NCBI GenBank assembly: GCA_949987565.1
Contig: OX465119.1
Coordinates: forward strand, 13,060,578 to 13,124,577
From: Luidia sarsii
Taxonomy: Eukaryota; Echinodermata; Asteroidea; Paxillosida; Luidiidae
Length of the DNA: 64,000 bases
Reading direction: 5' to 3'
The position numbers were made by a program, and so were the translations under genes. How positions within the stretch are numbered: position 1 is the first letter of the stretch; each line of letters starts with the position of its first letter. The notes beneath the pieces are model-generated. The model made no database searches. It had not been told where the DNA came from and saw nothing but the letters and a program-made list of their open reading frames with translations. Shown in pieces: positions 10,655 to 21,012 of this stretch.

Positions 10655-11429
10655 TACACCGCCCTGCATTGGATTAAGGAGAACCGCTCAGTTTGACAGC
10701 TTTGCATTCACGAACCAACGCGGTCCGTCCGGTCGCATCGTGAGCGCAGGTTGTCACGCGGTCGTGCACGAGATCAATGAAAGCCACTCCAGCCAGCGCT
10801 ACGGCCGTGCAGTTGGTGCCCTCCACGCAGCGGCGAAGCGCCGCTGGCCGCACTCCGTGAAACGAGGGGGGCGGTAATCACCAGCTACACGTTCAAAACG
10901 GCGACGGATACGTCAATCGAGTCGGGCTCCGTTCTGTCGCGATTTTCATCGAGGACCTGAAATCGTGATCGGGTTTAAAGCCTTCTCGGTGTTTTTTTTT
11001 TTTTTTTTTTTTTTTTAGGGTAGGGAGGAGGGGTTACCGAATTCATTCACGGGGAAGAAAAAAACATAAAGAAGAGAAGAGGAGAGGAGGAGAGAATATA
11101 AATAACCCGCGTGCCTTTTTATCCAATTTGATGGCCTTTAGGGGTGGAAAAATAAACCCCCTTGTTATCTTTATGGATATAGCCAGGAGTGGACAGCAGA
11201 CAGCGTGGAGACACAGCTCACTGACAGACGGACAGAAATGGCTTTTAAAGGGACTTACGTGGGCAGAGTGCGTCAGCCGGTCGGTGGGCCGGTCGGTGGG
11301 CCGGTCGGCCCGTCGGCCGGTCGGCCGGTCGATTGGCCTGACACGGACAAGTACGCCGTTAAAAAAAAAAACCACTGAGCCAAAGAAAAAAAAAGTCGTC
11401 CAAAATCGACTGCCCAAATTTGTATTACT
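10655..11429. other. No recognised gene
   Basis: Includes a poly-T run at about 10991-11017 and a short GGTC/GGCC-rich patch at 11277-11330. No coding evidence. Confidence 0.55.
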
Positions 11430-11762
11430 CTCTAAATGCCAAAGAGTGAATAATCCACTCGCGCGAAGAGTGAAATTTCCTCAAGAAAAGCCAAAACCGC
11501 TCATAAAAAAAGTGGAAAACCACTGTAAGAGGTGTGGAAACCGCTAGGAATGGAGTCAAACACCACTCTATAGAGGAGCAATGATGGAGGACAATTCGTT
11601 TTTTTAATTGTCCCCCACATGGCTCCTTACAAGAGTGGAATTGCACTCCACTCTTAGCGGTTTTCAGATCTTTTACAGTGTTTTGTCACCTGTTTGAGCG
11701 ATTTTTGGCTTTTTATAGCGATTTTCACTCCTTGAGAGAGTGAATTTTTCACTCCGTGACTT
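11430..11762. repeat. Imperfect fold-back element
   Basis: The left half (AGAGTGAA..., AAGCCAAAACCGCTC, ACCACTGTAAGAGGTGTGG, AACCGCTAGG) is complementary, with mismatches, to the right half (CTTAGCGGTTTTC, TTACAGTGTTTTGTCACC, GAGCGATTTTTGGCTT, TTCACTCC). The centre lies near 11595. No other copy is seen in this window. Confidence 0.65.
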
Positions 11763-12039
11763 GACTTTTTGACTTGACATGACTTTATTCGAATATTCAT
11801 GATTTTTCCCTCTTTATGAAACTCCTAGGTGAGTAGCACATGTAGCACACAGTGAGTAGCACATAATAATAAATTGTAGGTTGTTTTTAACACCCAATCA
11901 GATAAGGCAACATTTTTCTCTGGCTTTCATTCCCCTTTAAAAATGTATTAACTGGCGGGGGGGGGGGGGGCAAGTCGGCAAGAGCAGAGGAACACCGTCC
12001 ATGGAAACATCGGTAGAGAAGAGACTCGGGGCGGCCACC
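11763..12039. other. No recognised gene
   Basis: AT-rich, then a run of about 18 G at 11955-11971. The small direct repeat TGAGTAGCACA occurs twice near 11831-11864. Confidence 0.5.
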
Positions 12040-12500
12040 GTCCTACGACGGGCTTTGACTGGACCGGGACTTGAACCCAAGACCTCGCGGTGTTGCGTAC
12101 CAGCGCTCTTTCCTTCTGAGCTATCCAGCCCTCAGATGGCGGGCTTGCTAAAAGATAGGCAACTACCGGTAGTCTTTGCCGGGGTACAGGCCTACAGGGG
12201 CACAAGTCAGGAGCATTCAACCATCAATTGCTGCGTATCTCCAGGGATCACGCCCCCGCTTTTGAAAGCATTTATAAAATGCCATTATAGAATTGGTCGT
12301 TTATCATTTTTTTCCCTTAACATTTTGTAAATGTATTATTAATTCAGACGTTATTTCACCAAATAATATATTGTAAAAGGATTGGCAAACTGCCGCATCC
12401 AGGGATCACTACCCCCCCCCCATTGTTGTAAACCTGACTACAACAGCTCGGGGATCACACAAAGTGGTTGCAGGTTATTTTTTTCAATTCAAAGCAAATG
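12040..12500 (-). repeat. Family S: tRNA-derived SINE-like repeat
   Basis: The tRNA-like part is at 12057-12130 on the minus strand. It has a 7-bp acceptor stem (GGCTGGA/TCCAGTC), an A box (TAGCTCAGAAGG here) and a B box (GGTTCAAGTCC). The flanking sequence to 12500 (GGGATCACGCC..., ACAACAGCTCGGGGATCAC, TTTCAATTCAAAG) is shared with the 43.6-kb copy, so the tRNA-like segment sits inside a longer repeat. Not a functional tRNA gene: it is a dispersed family with variable anticodon arms. Confidence 0.75.
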
Positions 12501-12595
12501 AAGGAAACACTGACTGTGAACAAATGACGGTTCCCACTCAGTTTTCCCTCGATTTGTCGGACTATAATCGCATTTCGGGTAATTCATGTCGGTGA

Positions 12596-12665
12596 GCACT
12601 CTACAACGTACATATTTTTCCCCTGACGACGGGCAGAGTACACACTGCCCGAAACGTCGAGTTGC
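12596..12665 (+). repeat. H2 repeat core (hammerhead-like)
   Basis: CTGACGA (12623-12629), hairpin arms CGGGCAG/CTGCCCG (12630-12636 and 12645-12651), then AAACGTCGAG. The hairpin differs from other copies by paired substitutions (CGAGCAG/CTGTTCG elsewhere), so the stem is preserved. The downstream stem-loop is not recognisable in this copy. Confidence 0.7.
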
Positions 12666-12935
12666 CGGCTGTCCCCCGGCAGCCCTATTCCATCTCAAAA
12701 GAGAAGACATTTCCGTGAGATTGAGAAACGTTACGGTTCAACGAAAAGCCCTACTCATGGAGTGTATCAATCACGGTTAGTCATCAGACGCTGCCAACAT
12801 TTGAACTTTTGAAAACCGGAGCAACAGTTAAACTACGTATACTACTCCGACCAACGTATTCACGTGGGACAGTCACATAATTATAAACGTAAACGCACAT
12901 CTGGTTAGTCTCCATTTTGCCCGATACGTTTATGG

Positions 12936-13306
12936 TTAAAGGCCCAATACAACAATAAAACATCGATGCCCACAGATTTCCTTCTAATTCACACAGTTTG
13001 TAGATGGTCATGCCATGATCCTCATGTTGAAATCTTACGGTCTGGGATGCTGTGCTTCTCGGGAAATCTTCACTCAAACATCGACAAATATAGTTTATTA
13101 CTCGCGAGTAGTAAACTATTTTTTTGTACACTACAGGCTGTTGCGTAAACCGTGACGGTTTTTGTTGTTGGAATTTTCTACTTTCTCAGATTACCATTTG
13201 AGCTAAAACCTTCGCAGGATTGTTTTTATGGAATGTTTTATGGTTAAACACACAAACTGTGGCAATCGTTTGACCTTTACCAACGTTGTATAATTATGGC
13301 CTTTAA
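12936..13306 (+). mobile_element. Family A MITE
   Basis: Starts TTAAAGGCCCAATACAAC and ends with CAACGTTGTATAATTATGGCCTTTAA. The left end has lost part of the ATTGGGAAGATCGG segment. A central palindrome of TTTATTACTC type is readable at about 13097-13120. Confidence 0.85.
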
Positions 13307-13660
13307 TATCTCTATCAATATTATTGGTAGCACGGCGGAGGTCCTTCACGTTGAGCTATGGATGAACCCACTGGAAAACTCAGCTCTATAAGATACTGCC
13401 AGTGTCTGACCGGATTAATCTGCAATAGCCAAGAGTTACTGGTCTGGGTACCAGACTGGCGTGGCCTTTCGACGACCCTGAGAGGCCGCAACTCTGTTGA
13501 GACAGAGCCGTGAAAAGAGGGACTAGATTCCTATCGTATGCGTAAAGGTTTATATGGGGAAGAATCCAGTTGGAGAGAATCCATTTGAATGACCGAGCGA
13601 GTTTCGGGCAGACCAGTCATCAACCAATCTACCGACTAACAGACCCACCCACCTACGGTA
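13307..13660. other. No recognised gene
   Basis: Mixed sequence. A small palindrome, CTGGTCTGGGTACCAGAC, lies near 13440-13458. No known RNA family recognised. Confidence 0.5.
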
Positions 13661-14362
13661 CCGACCGACCGACCGACCGACCGACCGACCGACCGACCGA
13701 CCGACCGACCGACCGACCGACCGACCGACCAACCAACCAACCGACCGACCGACCGACCGACCGACCGACCGACCAACCAACCAACCAACCAACCAACCAA
13801 CACTACCAATCAACCGACCAACACCAACCAAACCTAGCAACCGACCGACCGACCGACCGACCGACCGACCGACCAACCAACCAACCAACCAACCAACACT
13901 ACCAATCAACCGACCAACACCAACCAAACCTAGCAACCGACCGACCGACCGACCGACCGACCAATCGACCGACCGACCGACCGACCGACCGACCAACCGA
14001 CCGACCGACCAACCAACCAACCAACCAACCAACACTACCAATCAACCGACCAACACCAACCAAACCTAGCAACCGACCGACCGACCGACCGACCAACCGA
14101 CCGACCGACCGACTGACCGACCGACCGACCGACTGACCGACCGACCGACTGACCGACCCGACCAACCAATCAACCGACCAACACCAACCAAACCTAGCAA
14201 CCGACCGACCGACCGACCGACCGACCGACCGACCGACCGACCGACTGACCGACCGACCGACCGACGACCGACCGACCAACCGACCGACCGACCGACCGAC
14301 CGACCGACCGACCGACCGACCGACCCGACCAACCAATCAACCAACCGACCGACCAACCACCG
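13661..14362. repeat. (CCGA)n/(CCAA)n tetranucleotide tract with higher-order blocks
   Basis: Alternating runs of CCGA and CCAA. A longer segment containing CACTACCAATCAACCGACC and ACCAAACCTAGCAACC recurs about four times (near 13800, 13895, 14032 and a shorter form near 14165), so the array has grown in blocks of roughly 100-140 bp as well as by 4-bp slippage. Thr-Asp-Arg-Pro and Val-Gly-Arg-Ser frames are artefacts. Confidence 0.95.
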
Positions 14363-14612
14363 ACCCAGCCCAATCCATACCATCCCAACACGTTCATTAT
14401 TCCCATCCCAACCATCCGTGCATTGCGACCGTTATCATTATCAATTAGGCCCGTTGCCATCTCCCATTATGAAGGCAAACGGTTTGATTCCACTTTAATG
14501 CGATGAACACAAGCCTGGGCGTGCTCATTATACCGGCATTAAATGTCCAATTTAATAACGCTGTAACGAGAGATTGGTCATAAATCTTGTACAAGGTTAC
14601 CACGATTAGTAT

Positions 14613-14676
14613 TTCTCTACCCCTCCCTCTGTCTCGGTCTCTCTCCCTCTCCCTTTCTCTCCCTCTCTCTCTTTCT

Positions 14677-14747
<71 letters not shown>

Positions 14748-14750
14748 CCT
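14613..14750. repeat. (CT)n tract
   Basis: Plus-strand pyrimidines ending in a near-perfect (CT)n of about 60 bp. Confidence 0.95.
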
Positions 14751-14945
14751 TGCCATGGCTGACACCGATTTGTCAGAATCCATTTCAATCTGGCCATGAA
14801 AAAGGGATGTCCCTCCCGAGGACCTGGTTATCAACTCGTGCGCATCATAACTTCCCATATCAGATGGTATTTTTTCTGCCCTGTGCGGGTCTCGCGTCCG
14901 TCCCGACCTTTCGGTTCACCTCGTGACCTGAGCTTCCCCCTCCCA

Positions 14946-15373
14946 AAGAGAGAGGGAGAGGAAGGTAGGGAGGGAGGGAAAGAGAGAGAGAGAGGGGGGG
15001 GTGGGGAGGGAGGGTAAGAGAGAGGGGTGGGGAGGGAGGGAGGGAAAGAGAGAGAGGGGGTAGGGAGGGAGGAAGGGAAATAGAGAGAGGGGGTGGGGAG
15101 GGAGGGAGGGAAAGAGAGAGAGAGAGGGACAGGAGGGAGAGGGAGAGAGACAGAGAGAGACAGAGACAGAGAGTGAGACAGAGACAGAGAGACAGAGAGA
15201 GACAGAGAGAGACAGAGAGAGACAGAGAGAGCCAGAGAGGCAGAAAGAGACCGAGAGAGAGAGACAAAGAAAGAGACCGAGAGAGACAGAGAGACAGAGA
15301 GAGACAGAGAGACAGAGAGAGACAAAGAGAGACTGAGACAGGGAGAGACAGAGAGACCGAAAGACCGAGAGTG
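14946..15373. repeat. Purine-rich GAGGGA/GAGACA tract
   Basis: About 430 bp of plus-strand purines. The first half is rich in GGGAGG, the second half in GACAGAGA. It lies 200 bp downstream of an oppositely biased CT tract. Confidence 0.95.
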
Positions 15374-16776
15374 GGGACCCTGGTATGCTACCCTCGTTCA
15401 GAGGAGGGGTAAGGAAAGGGGAGGATGAGAATGGACGGTAAGGATGATGACACACGACGAATGACTCACCAGCTTCGTCGTCCCACCTCCCTCTCTCCCT
15501 CCCACCCCGCCTTCAGCCGCTAGCCCTACCCGGCTCACGACGCGCCGGGCCCCACCAAGACGAGCAGAGATGACGCGGCAATGCCGGCCGCCCGAAGTCT
15601 CCCCCCCCCCTCCCCGGGGAAAAAAAATGGAGGGAGGGGGGTTCAACGGGAGCCTCAAATCTCCGAAAAGAAAACCCTCAGGCTCTTCACCAGAAATCAA
15701 ACTTGACGTGGATTACGAGATGTCCCCACCCCCTTTTTTTCCGTCTCTAGACACTCCCATCCATTTGCATCGTTTCCAAAAAACCGTTCACTCCCATAGG
15801 CCTGTAACTACTCTCTACCGCCGCCCCAAAAACCTCTCTCTGCAACCGCAGAATACATCTCTTTTCTGAATGTGGTTTTCCCCTTTTTTTTTTACCCCAG
15901 CCAACCAACCAACCAACCAACCATCCCCTTTTCCTTTCCGCGATGGTTGTTGCTGGTACCGAAATCTGCCGGGAGCGGTCACGTCGTGTCGCCCGCCTGA
16001 CGCGACATTTTGTCGGTCGTAAAATAATCATTGAGGTCCGCGAGCCACCCAACGACAACATGCGGTCTCTCTGCCGTGCATGTACAGCACGCTGCGCGCG
16101 AACAATCTGACTCATATCACCACGCGGTTAAAAAAAAAAAATGAAAAAGACACCCCGCCACTTAGCTCGTCCGAACTAGTTGTAGGCTATTGGGTCTAAT
16201 AACAAAACATACAGTACACATATACACAGGTTTGCCTTTATAACTACAACTAATGAGCTGGTTGTTGACTAAGAGTGATATTAACTTTCCAACAAGTGAT
16301 TTTCGAGGTGAAATGTATACAATCGGATTACGGAGAATCTATTTCTGATTAGTGGCGTAATTTGATAAGCATCTAAATGTTTTCCACAGGTACAGGTATA
16401 GACGGGTCGGTGTTAATCACCAGGTACCCCCAGATCTCATCTAGCCCTGCTCTTTCCCCCGACTGACTGGGGGGGGATATCGTCCTTGTCAAATTAATAG
16501 ACAGAATGAGTTGCTGCTGTGTACGGTCTGTCAACGAACTCTTGGGGGATTATGTAGACTGTTGGTTCATCCTTGGTTTGTTCATCGTTCTCAGACTCGA
16601 TGAACACGTTCAAAATAACTAAAATAAGTAGACACTGTTTTGGGATGAGCCAACCCAGCTGCAAACACGTAGGGGCCGGTTTTATTCAAACTGAACTCTT
16701 TTTCGTACAACGAATGTGTCCATGGTCAGCTTTATAAAGCGTATTACAAGCCTTATGTATGAACGTACGCTAATAA
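15374..16776. other. No recognised gene
   Basis: Mixed sequence with a (CCAA)n run at 15899-15922. No convincing coding or RNA feature. Confidence 0.55.
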
Positions 16777-17448
16777 CCCGGTGTCATGCCAAATAGTGTC
16801 CGCTGCCAAATACTGTCCGCTCATTAGCATACTGATCGCTGATTGGACCAATACGTATGACACTCAACCACCGTGGTTGGGGTATGGTTGCGCACTACAC
16901 ACGTATGACGCATTGTGCATGGTTGCTGGCCAAACACACGCAACGTTGGGCACTTGGTGTCGTTTGACCCTATAACCGTAACCGTAACGCTAACCCTTAT
17001 CCAAACAACCCTAATCCTAACCCTAACCCTAATCCTAATCCAAAGCATAACCCTAACAACCCTAATCCTAACCATAGTGTCCAAAAAGTGTCCCTGCCAA
17101 ATACTGTCCGCTCATTAGCATACTGATCGCTGATTGGTTAGCGTTAGGACTAGGATTAGGGTCGTTAGGGTTAGGGTTTGGATTAGAATTAGGATTGGGA
17201 TTAGGGTTAGGGTTAGGATTAGGGTTGTTTGGGTTAGGGTTAGCGTTACGGTTACAGTTAGGGTCCAACGGTACCAAAGTGCCCAACGTTGCGTGTGTTA
17301 GGCCAGCAACCATACGCGATGCGTGCGTAGTGCGCAACCATACCCCAACCACGGTGGTTGAATGTCATACGTATTGGACCAATCAGCGATCAGTATGCTA
17401 ATGAGTGGACACTATTTGGCAGGGGACACTATTTGGCATGACACCGGG
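16777..17448. mobile_element. Fold-back element with telomere-like repeats in both arms
   Basis: Arms of roughly 190 bp (16777-16970 and 17266-17448) are inverted copies beginning CCCGGTGTCATGCCAAATAG. Inside them lie degenerate CCCTAA-type repeats on the left (about 16971-17078) and TTAGGG-type repeats on the right (about 17139-17266). A third copy of the CTCATTAGCATACTGATCGC segment sits near the centre (17109) in the left-arm orientation. No protein is encoded. The mechanism of mobility is unknown; the arm structure is seen directly. Confidence 0.75.
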
Positions 17449-17542
17449 CGGCTGCTCAACCTCAGCGAGATACGGCATCGGCACTCTACTTTCTGCACCT
17501 GTCCGTCCGTTCTGTCGGGTGGTTGCTCACCTCAGTGAGACA
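17449..17542 (+). repeat. Fragment of the 67-70-bp minisatellite family
   Basis: Contains the landmarks GGGTGGTTGCTCACCTCAG and TGAGACAC plus the CTGTCCGTCCGTTCTGTC spacer. These match units of the large array at 35.6-36.8 kb, but here only about one and a half units are present. Confidence 0.7.
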
Positions 17543-17784
17543 CTTCAATGAGGCGTTTGCCCGTGCTCGATCGACGTGATCAACACCGAGTGCTCAGTGC
17601 TTTGCCCGATGCCCGATGAAGCAAACATTTCAGGCAGCTCGGGCGGGATTCGAACCCGCGACTCCCGATTTCTAGTACGGACGTCGCGGTTTCGAATCCC
17701 GCCCGAGCTGCCTGAAATAATGTTCATCAGGCATCGGGCAAAACATTGAAAACTCAATGTTTATCACGTCGAGCAAGGGCAAAA
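17543..17784. mobile_element. Family P element, near-perfect palindrome
   Basis: The halves are inverted copies. The innermost arms, 17627-17662 and 17683-17718, are 36 nt each with one mismatch. They contain the tRNA B-box region (GGATTCGAACCC and GGTTTCGAATCCC). The arms continue outward through TTTGCCCGATGCC, GACGTGAT and the TTTGCCC end motif. The loop is about 20 nt. Compared with the 2.76-kb copy, this one carries the tRNA-like 3' half twice, head to head. Confidence 0.75.
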
Positions 17785-17892
17785 AACCTCACGCCCGTGG
17801 GAAACTACGATTGGTTGGCATCCCGCTTGCCCACCAATTTAGTTAAGCGCATGCGCTAGGTCTGATTTGCATATTTTCATGGGATAGGTCCT
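17785..17892 (-). mobile_element. Half copy of family C MITE
   Basis: Matches the left half of the element at 48477-48735. Landmarks are GGACCTATCCCATGAAAATA (complement), GCGCATGCGC, TTGGTGGGCAA and CCAACCAATCGTAGTTTCCC. It abuts the family P element, which may have inserted into it. Confidence 0.65.
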
Positions 17893-18410
17893 CTTGGTCC
17901 GTTTCGGCAGGTACGCCTCGGGGTGGGGAGGGACCAGGGCATTGCCGTCAACTGATTCTGTGTTTGTGCAGATGGTTACTGGTCTCTGTCAACACAGGCA
18001 GCACTGGTACACAGGCAACCAGCACGTACGTCGCGGTCCTGCCCCACCACCGCCTTCACCATCTCTGTCTGATCACGCGCCAGGTGGTCGCTCGCTTCAC
18101 TCAGACACGGGATAGCAAGCTTTGCACTTCACACGATTGTCTCTAGCAATTTTTGTTTTCTAAGCACATCGACTCCCGCCTGTTGATCATAAACGTCACT
18201 TACCCAAAAGCCCTATGGACCGAAAATGACTGTTGCAAATCCCAACCCCCTACCGTAACAGCGCAGCATGCTCGTGACAATTCTACCTGTCCGAAGTATA
18301 CCATACCAATACAGAGTAAAACTCCAATATTGTCCTCTGAGCTTTGGCTGTAAAACTAAAATGGCTCTCATCTGGACGACAACACTCCGACCTGCTAAGG
18401 ACCAACTACG
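17893..18410. other. No recognised gene
   Basis: Mixed sequence. A fragment resembling the 67-70-bp minisatellite spacer (CCACCGCCTTCACCATC..., CAGACACGG) occurs at about 18046-18108. Confidence 0.5.
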
Positions 18411-18765
18411 GTACAGCACCACTACGGACCCACTACGAACACACTACGGACCCACTATGGATCCACTACGGATCCACTACGAACACACTACGGACCCACT
18501 ATGGATCCACTACGGATCCACTACGAACACACTACGGACCCACTATAGATCCACTACGGATCCACTACGAACACACTTCGGACCCACTATGGATCCACTG
18601 CGGATCCACTTCGAACACACTACGGACCCACTATGGATCCACTACGGATCCACTACGAACACACTACGGACCCACTATGGATCCACTACGAACCCACTAC
18701 GAACCCATGCAGTGCCACTACGGGCCCACTACAGACCCACCACGGATCCACTCCTTATCCACTCC
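18411..18765. repeat. 11-bp minisatellite with 44-bp higher-order unit
   Basis: The monomer is like TCCACTACGGA. Four monomer variants make a 44-bp unit (GAACACACTACGG recurs at 18437, 18481 and 18525), repeated to about 18700 before decaying. Eleven is not a multiple of three, yet two forward frames stay open because no phase of the unit contains a stop. I do not read this as a gene. Confidence 0.95.
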
Positions 18766-19543
18766 ACCGAGCTTTCCTTCATTACTGGCACAAAATCGAA
18801 ATTTGGTCGAAACTACTATCAGCATCGATCAACAAATCCTGCGTCGAACAGTTTTGGTTGGCTGGTTCAGAACCAAGTTTGCGTCGGGTTTACCAGCATG
18901 CTGTTCCGTTCACACTCGTGTTGACTCACGCTTAAATTCAATCCCCAGTCGCCAAAAAAAAAACGTCTCGAGTTTTCAAGACTCATCCTTTTCCTCCTCG
19001 ATGCCGCGCCGATGCGACACCACGTCCCGCCCATCAAAAGCTCTCGAGGCGTTTTTTTTTTTTGTCTTATTCTTGTTTTTATCCTCTCCCATTCTCTCAT
19101 TCCAGAGACGTAAGGAAAAAAAATGACGTGACATCATCGTGGCTAAGAATGTGTCATTAAGGTATACAGGTCAGTGATTCACGGGCGGGACGACAACGCA
19201 TCACGAAGAATTATTAGCCTGTGTGGGGGATTATGAGAAAACGTGCAACAGTGGAGACGGCCGTGGGCCAATCTGGGTTCTGTCTCTTCAACTCGCCTCT
19301 TTTTTGTCCACTCTTCGAAGGAAATTCAAACTGCATGGGGGAGGGGAAGTAATTAATATAGTTCTGGGACGAAGTTGGGCTGGGGTGGCTGTTTGCTGGG
19401 AGAACGGCACCAGGCCGCTGATTTTTTTTTTTTTTTTTTTTTGGGTGGGGTGGGAGTGAGGCAAGAGACAGTTACAGTGAGATGGCATGAAGTGCAGAAG
19501 GGTTCGGGATGACGTACGAGTCAGTGTGTCGGGGACGGAACGG
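18766..19543. other. No recognised gene
   Basis: Mixed sequence with a poly-T run at about 19422-19442. Confidence 0.55.
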
Positions 19544-19693
19544 GATGCGTGGCGGACGCTTGACGAATGCGTGACGGATGCGTGACGAATGCGTGACGGA
19601 TGCGTGACGACTGCGTGACGAATGCGTGACGACTGCGTGACGGATGCGTGACGACTGCGTGACGAATGCGTGACGAATGCGTGACAGATGCGT
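19544..19693. repeat. 11-bp minisatellite, unit TGACGAATGCG
   Basis: About 12 tandem copies alternating TGACGAATGCG, TGACGGATGCG and TGACGACTGCG. The array is CpG-rich. Confidence 0.95.
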
Positions 19694-19814
19694 GAAGATA
19701 AACCAACGCCAAGGAAACAGCCAGAAACACACAAAAGGAGACACCCCTAAAAATAAAAGCTTCAAGAAGTTGCCCTGAGGCAAAAACACTGCCATTTTCG
19801 TGATGGGGCTACCC

Positions 19815-20162
19815 TTAAAGGCATTGGGACGATCAGAAACATCGATATCCACAGATGTTCTTCTAATTTACACAGTTTGTAGATGGTCACGATAGAATCC
19901 TCATGTTGAAATCCTACTATCAAGGATGCTTTACTTCTCGAGAAATCTTCACTCAAACATCGACAGAAATTAATAGATGATTACTCGTGATTACAATTCG
20001 TGCAAAAACCATGACCCTTTTTGCCTTTTTCTACTTCCTCAGATTACCGGTACCATTTGAGCTAAAACCTTCGCAGGATTTCTTGTTTTGATTGTTGAAT
20101 GGTTTAACACACAAAGTGTGACGATCTTTTGACCTTTACCAATGTTGTATAGTGCCTTTAAA
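19815..20162 (+). mobile_element. Family A MITE
   Basis: Starts TTAAAGGCATTGGGACGATC (a few bases lost from the end) and finishes ACCAATGTTGTATAGTGCCTTTAA. The interior landmarks of family A are intact on both sides. The central palindrome is decayed. Confidence 0.8.
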
Positions 20163-20956
20163 ATATAAACAGATAACCGAAATATCCCATCCATCCCATA
20201 CTTGTTTCCTTCTTCAACCTGTCATCTCAATCAAATGAGTCATTACCTGTGCATTATATACATATTTTTGCAGGTTGTTGGCGTTTAAGTGCTCGATCGA
20301 GGCGCCGCTATTTCGGTAACGTCATTTTTTAGATTTTCTGCTGGTCCTTGTTTTTTTCTTTTTTTGGGTCGAGCTGAAGATGAAGGGGACCGGGAATGTT
20401 ACTGGTCCCTGGCGGACACGGAGTGCAAGTGGGGGCTCACGTGGCGACTGGCTGGCCGGGGTAAGCGTGGCGACCGACTTTCTGGGCCGTGTCACGAGGC
20501 GGAGTCCGACAACCGATCTGACGGGCAGCGGCCGAGGGGGCCCCCGGGGGCCGTCCCACGGCCTGTCCAGCGACCTGCCAGGCCTGGGTGATCCCCCTCA
20601 CCTCGCCCTCCGGTCCCTTCCCTGCCCAGCGGCCGGGGACGAAGGGTCTGAGTGGTTTGCGGTCGTCGGGACTGAGGTCGGCCGGAGAGAGAGATGACGA
20701 CGATATCCCTCTGGCATCCCATCCACAACAGCAGCTGCAAGATTGTCAGAACCACATGACCCAACCTGGCATACGTTAATCCAGAGGTATCGGGTCCAAA
20801 TCCCGGTCCAGTCAAATTTTTCCTTGCCATTTTTCAATGCCCCCAAATTCTGTTAAAAAAACCACACACTTTGCCCAAGTGTTGGGCAAACGATTTTGTC
20901 CATCAATTGTTGTTTTTTTCTTCTGCCAAATATTCTAACAGTCAAAACAAACCTTA
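20163..20956. other. Mostly unrecognised; includes 3' half of a family S tRNA-like repeat
   Basis: GC-rich sequence at about 20385-20700 shows no recognisable gene. At 20764-20813 (+) the 3' part of the S tRNA-like unit is present: anticodon-loop-like TACGTTAATCCAG, B box GGTCCAAATCCC and acceptor 3' strand TCCAGTC. The 5' half with the A box is missing. Confidence 0.6.
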
Positions 20957-21012
20957 AAATTTAGTGGGCCTGACGTTTCGATCCTAGCAGGACCTTTCTC
21001 AAAGGCAGAGTG
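20957..21012 (-). repeat. H1 repeat core
   Basis: Well-preserved minus-strand H1 core: AGTGGGCCTGACGTTTCGAT, then the CCTAGCAGGACC hairpin, then TTTCTCAAAGGCAGAGTG. Confidence 0.8.

Noticed and set aside
13570..14336. Thr-Asp-Arg-Pro repeat proteins
   Set aside because: They follow the CCGA/CCAA tetranucleotide in all frames.
16971..17266. A chromosome end
   Set aside because: The telomere-like repeats are short, degenerate, in inverted orientation and enclosed in a fold-back with ordinary sequence on both sides.
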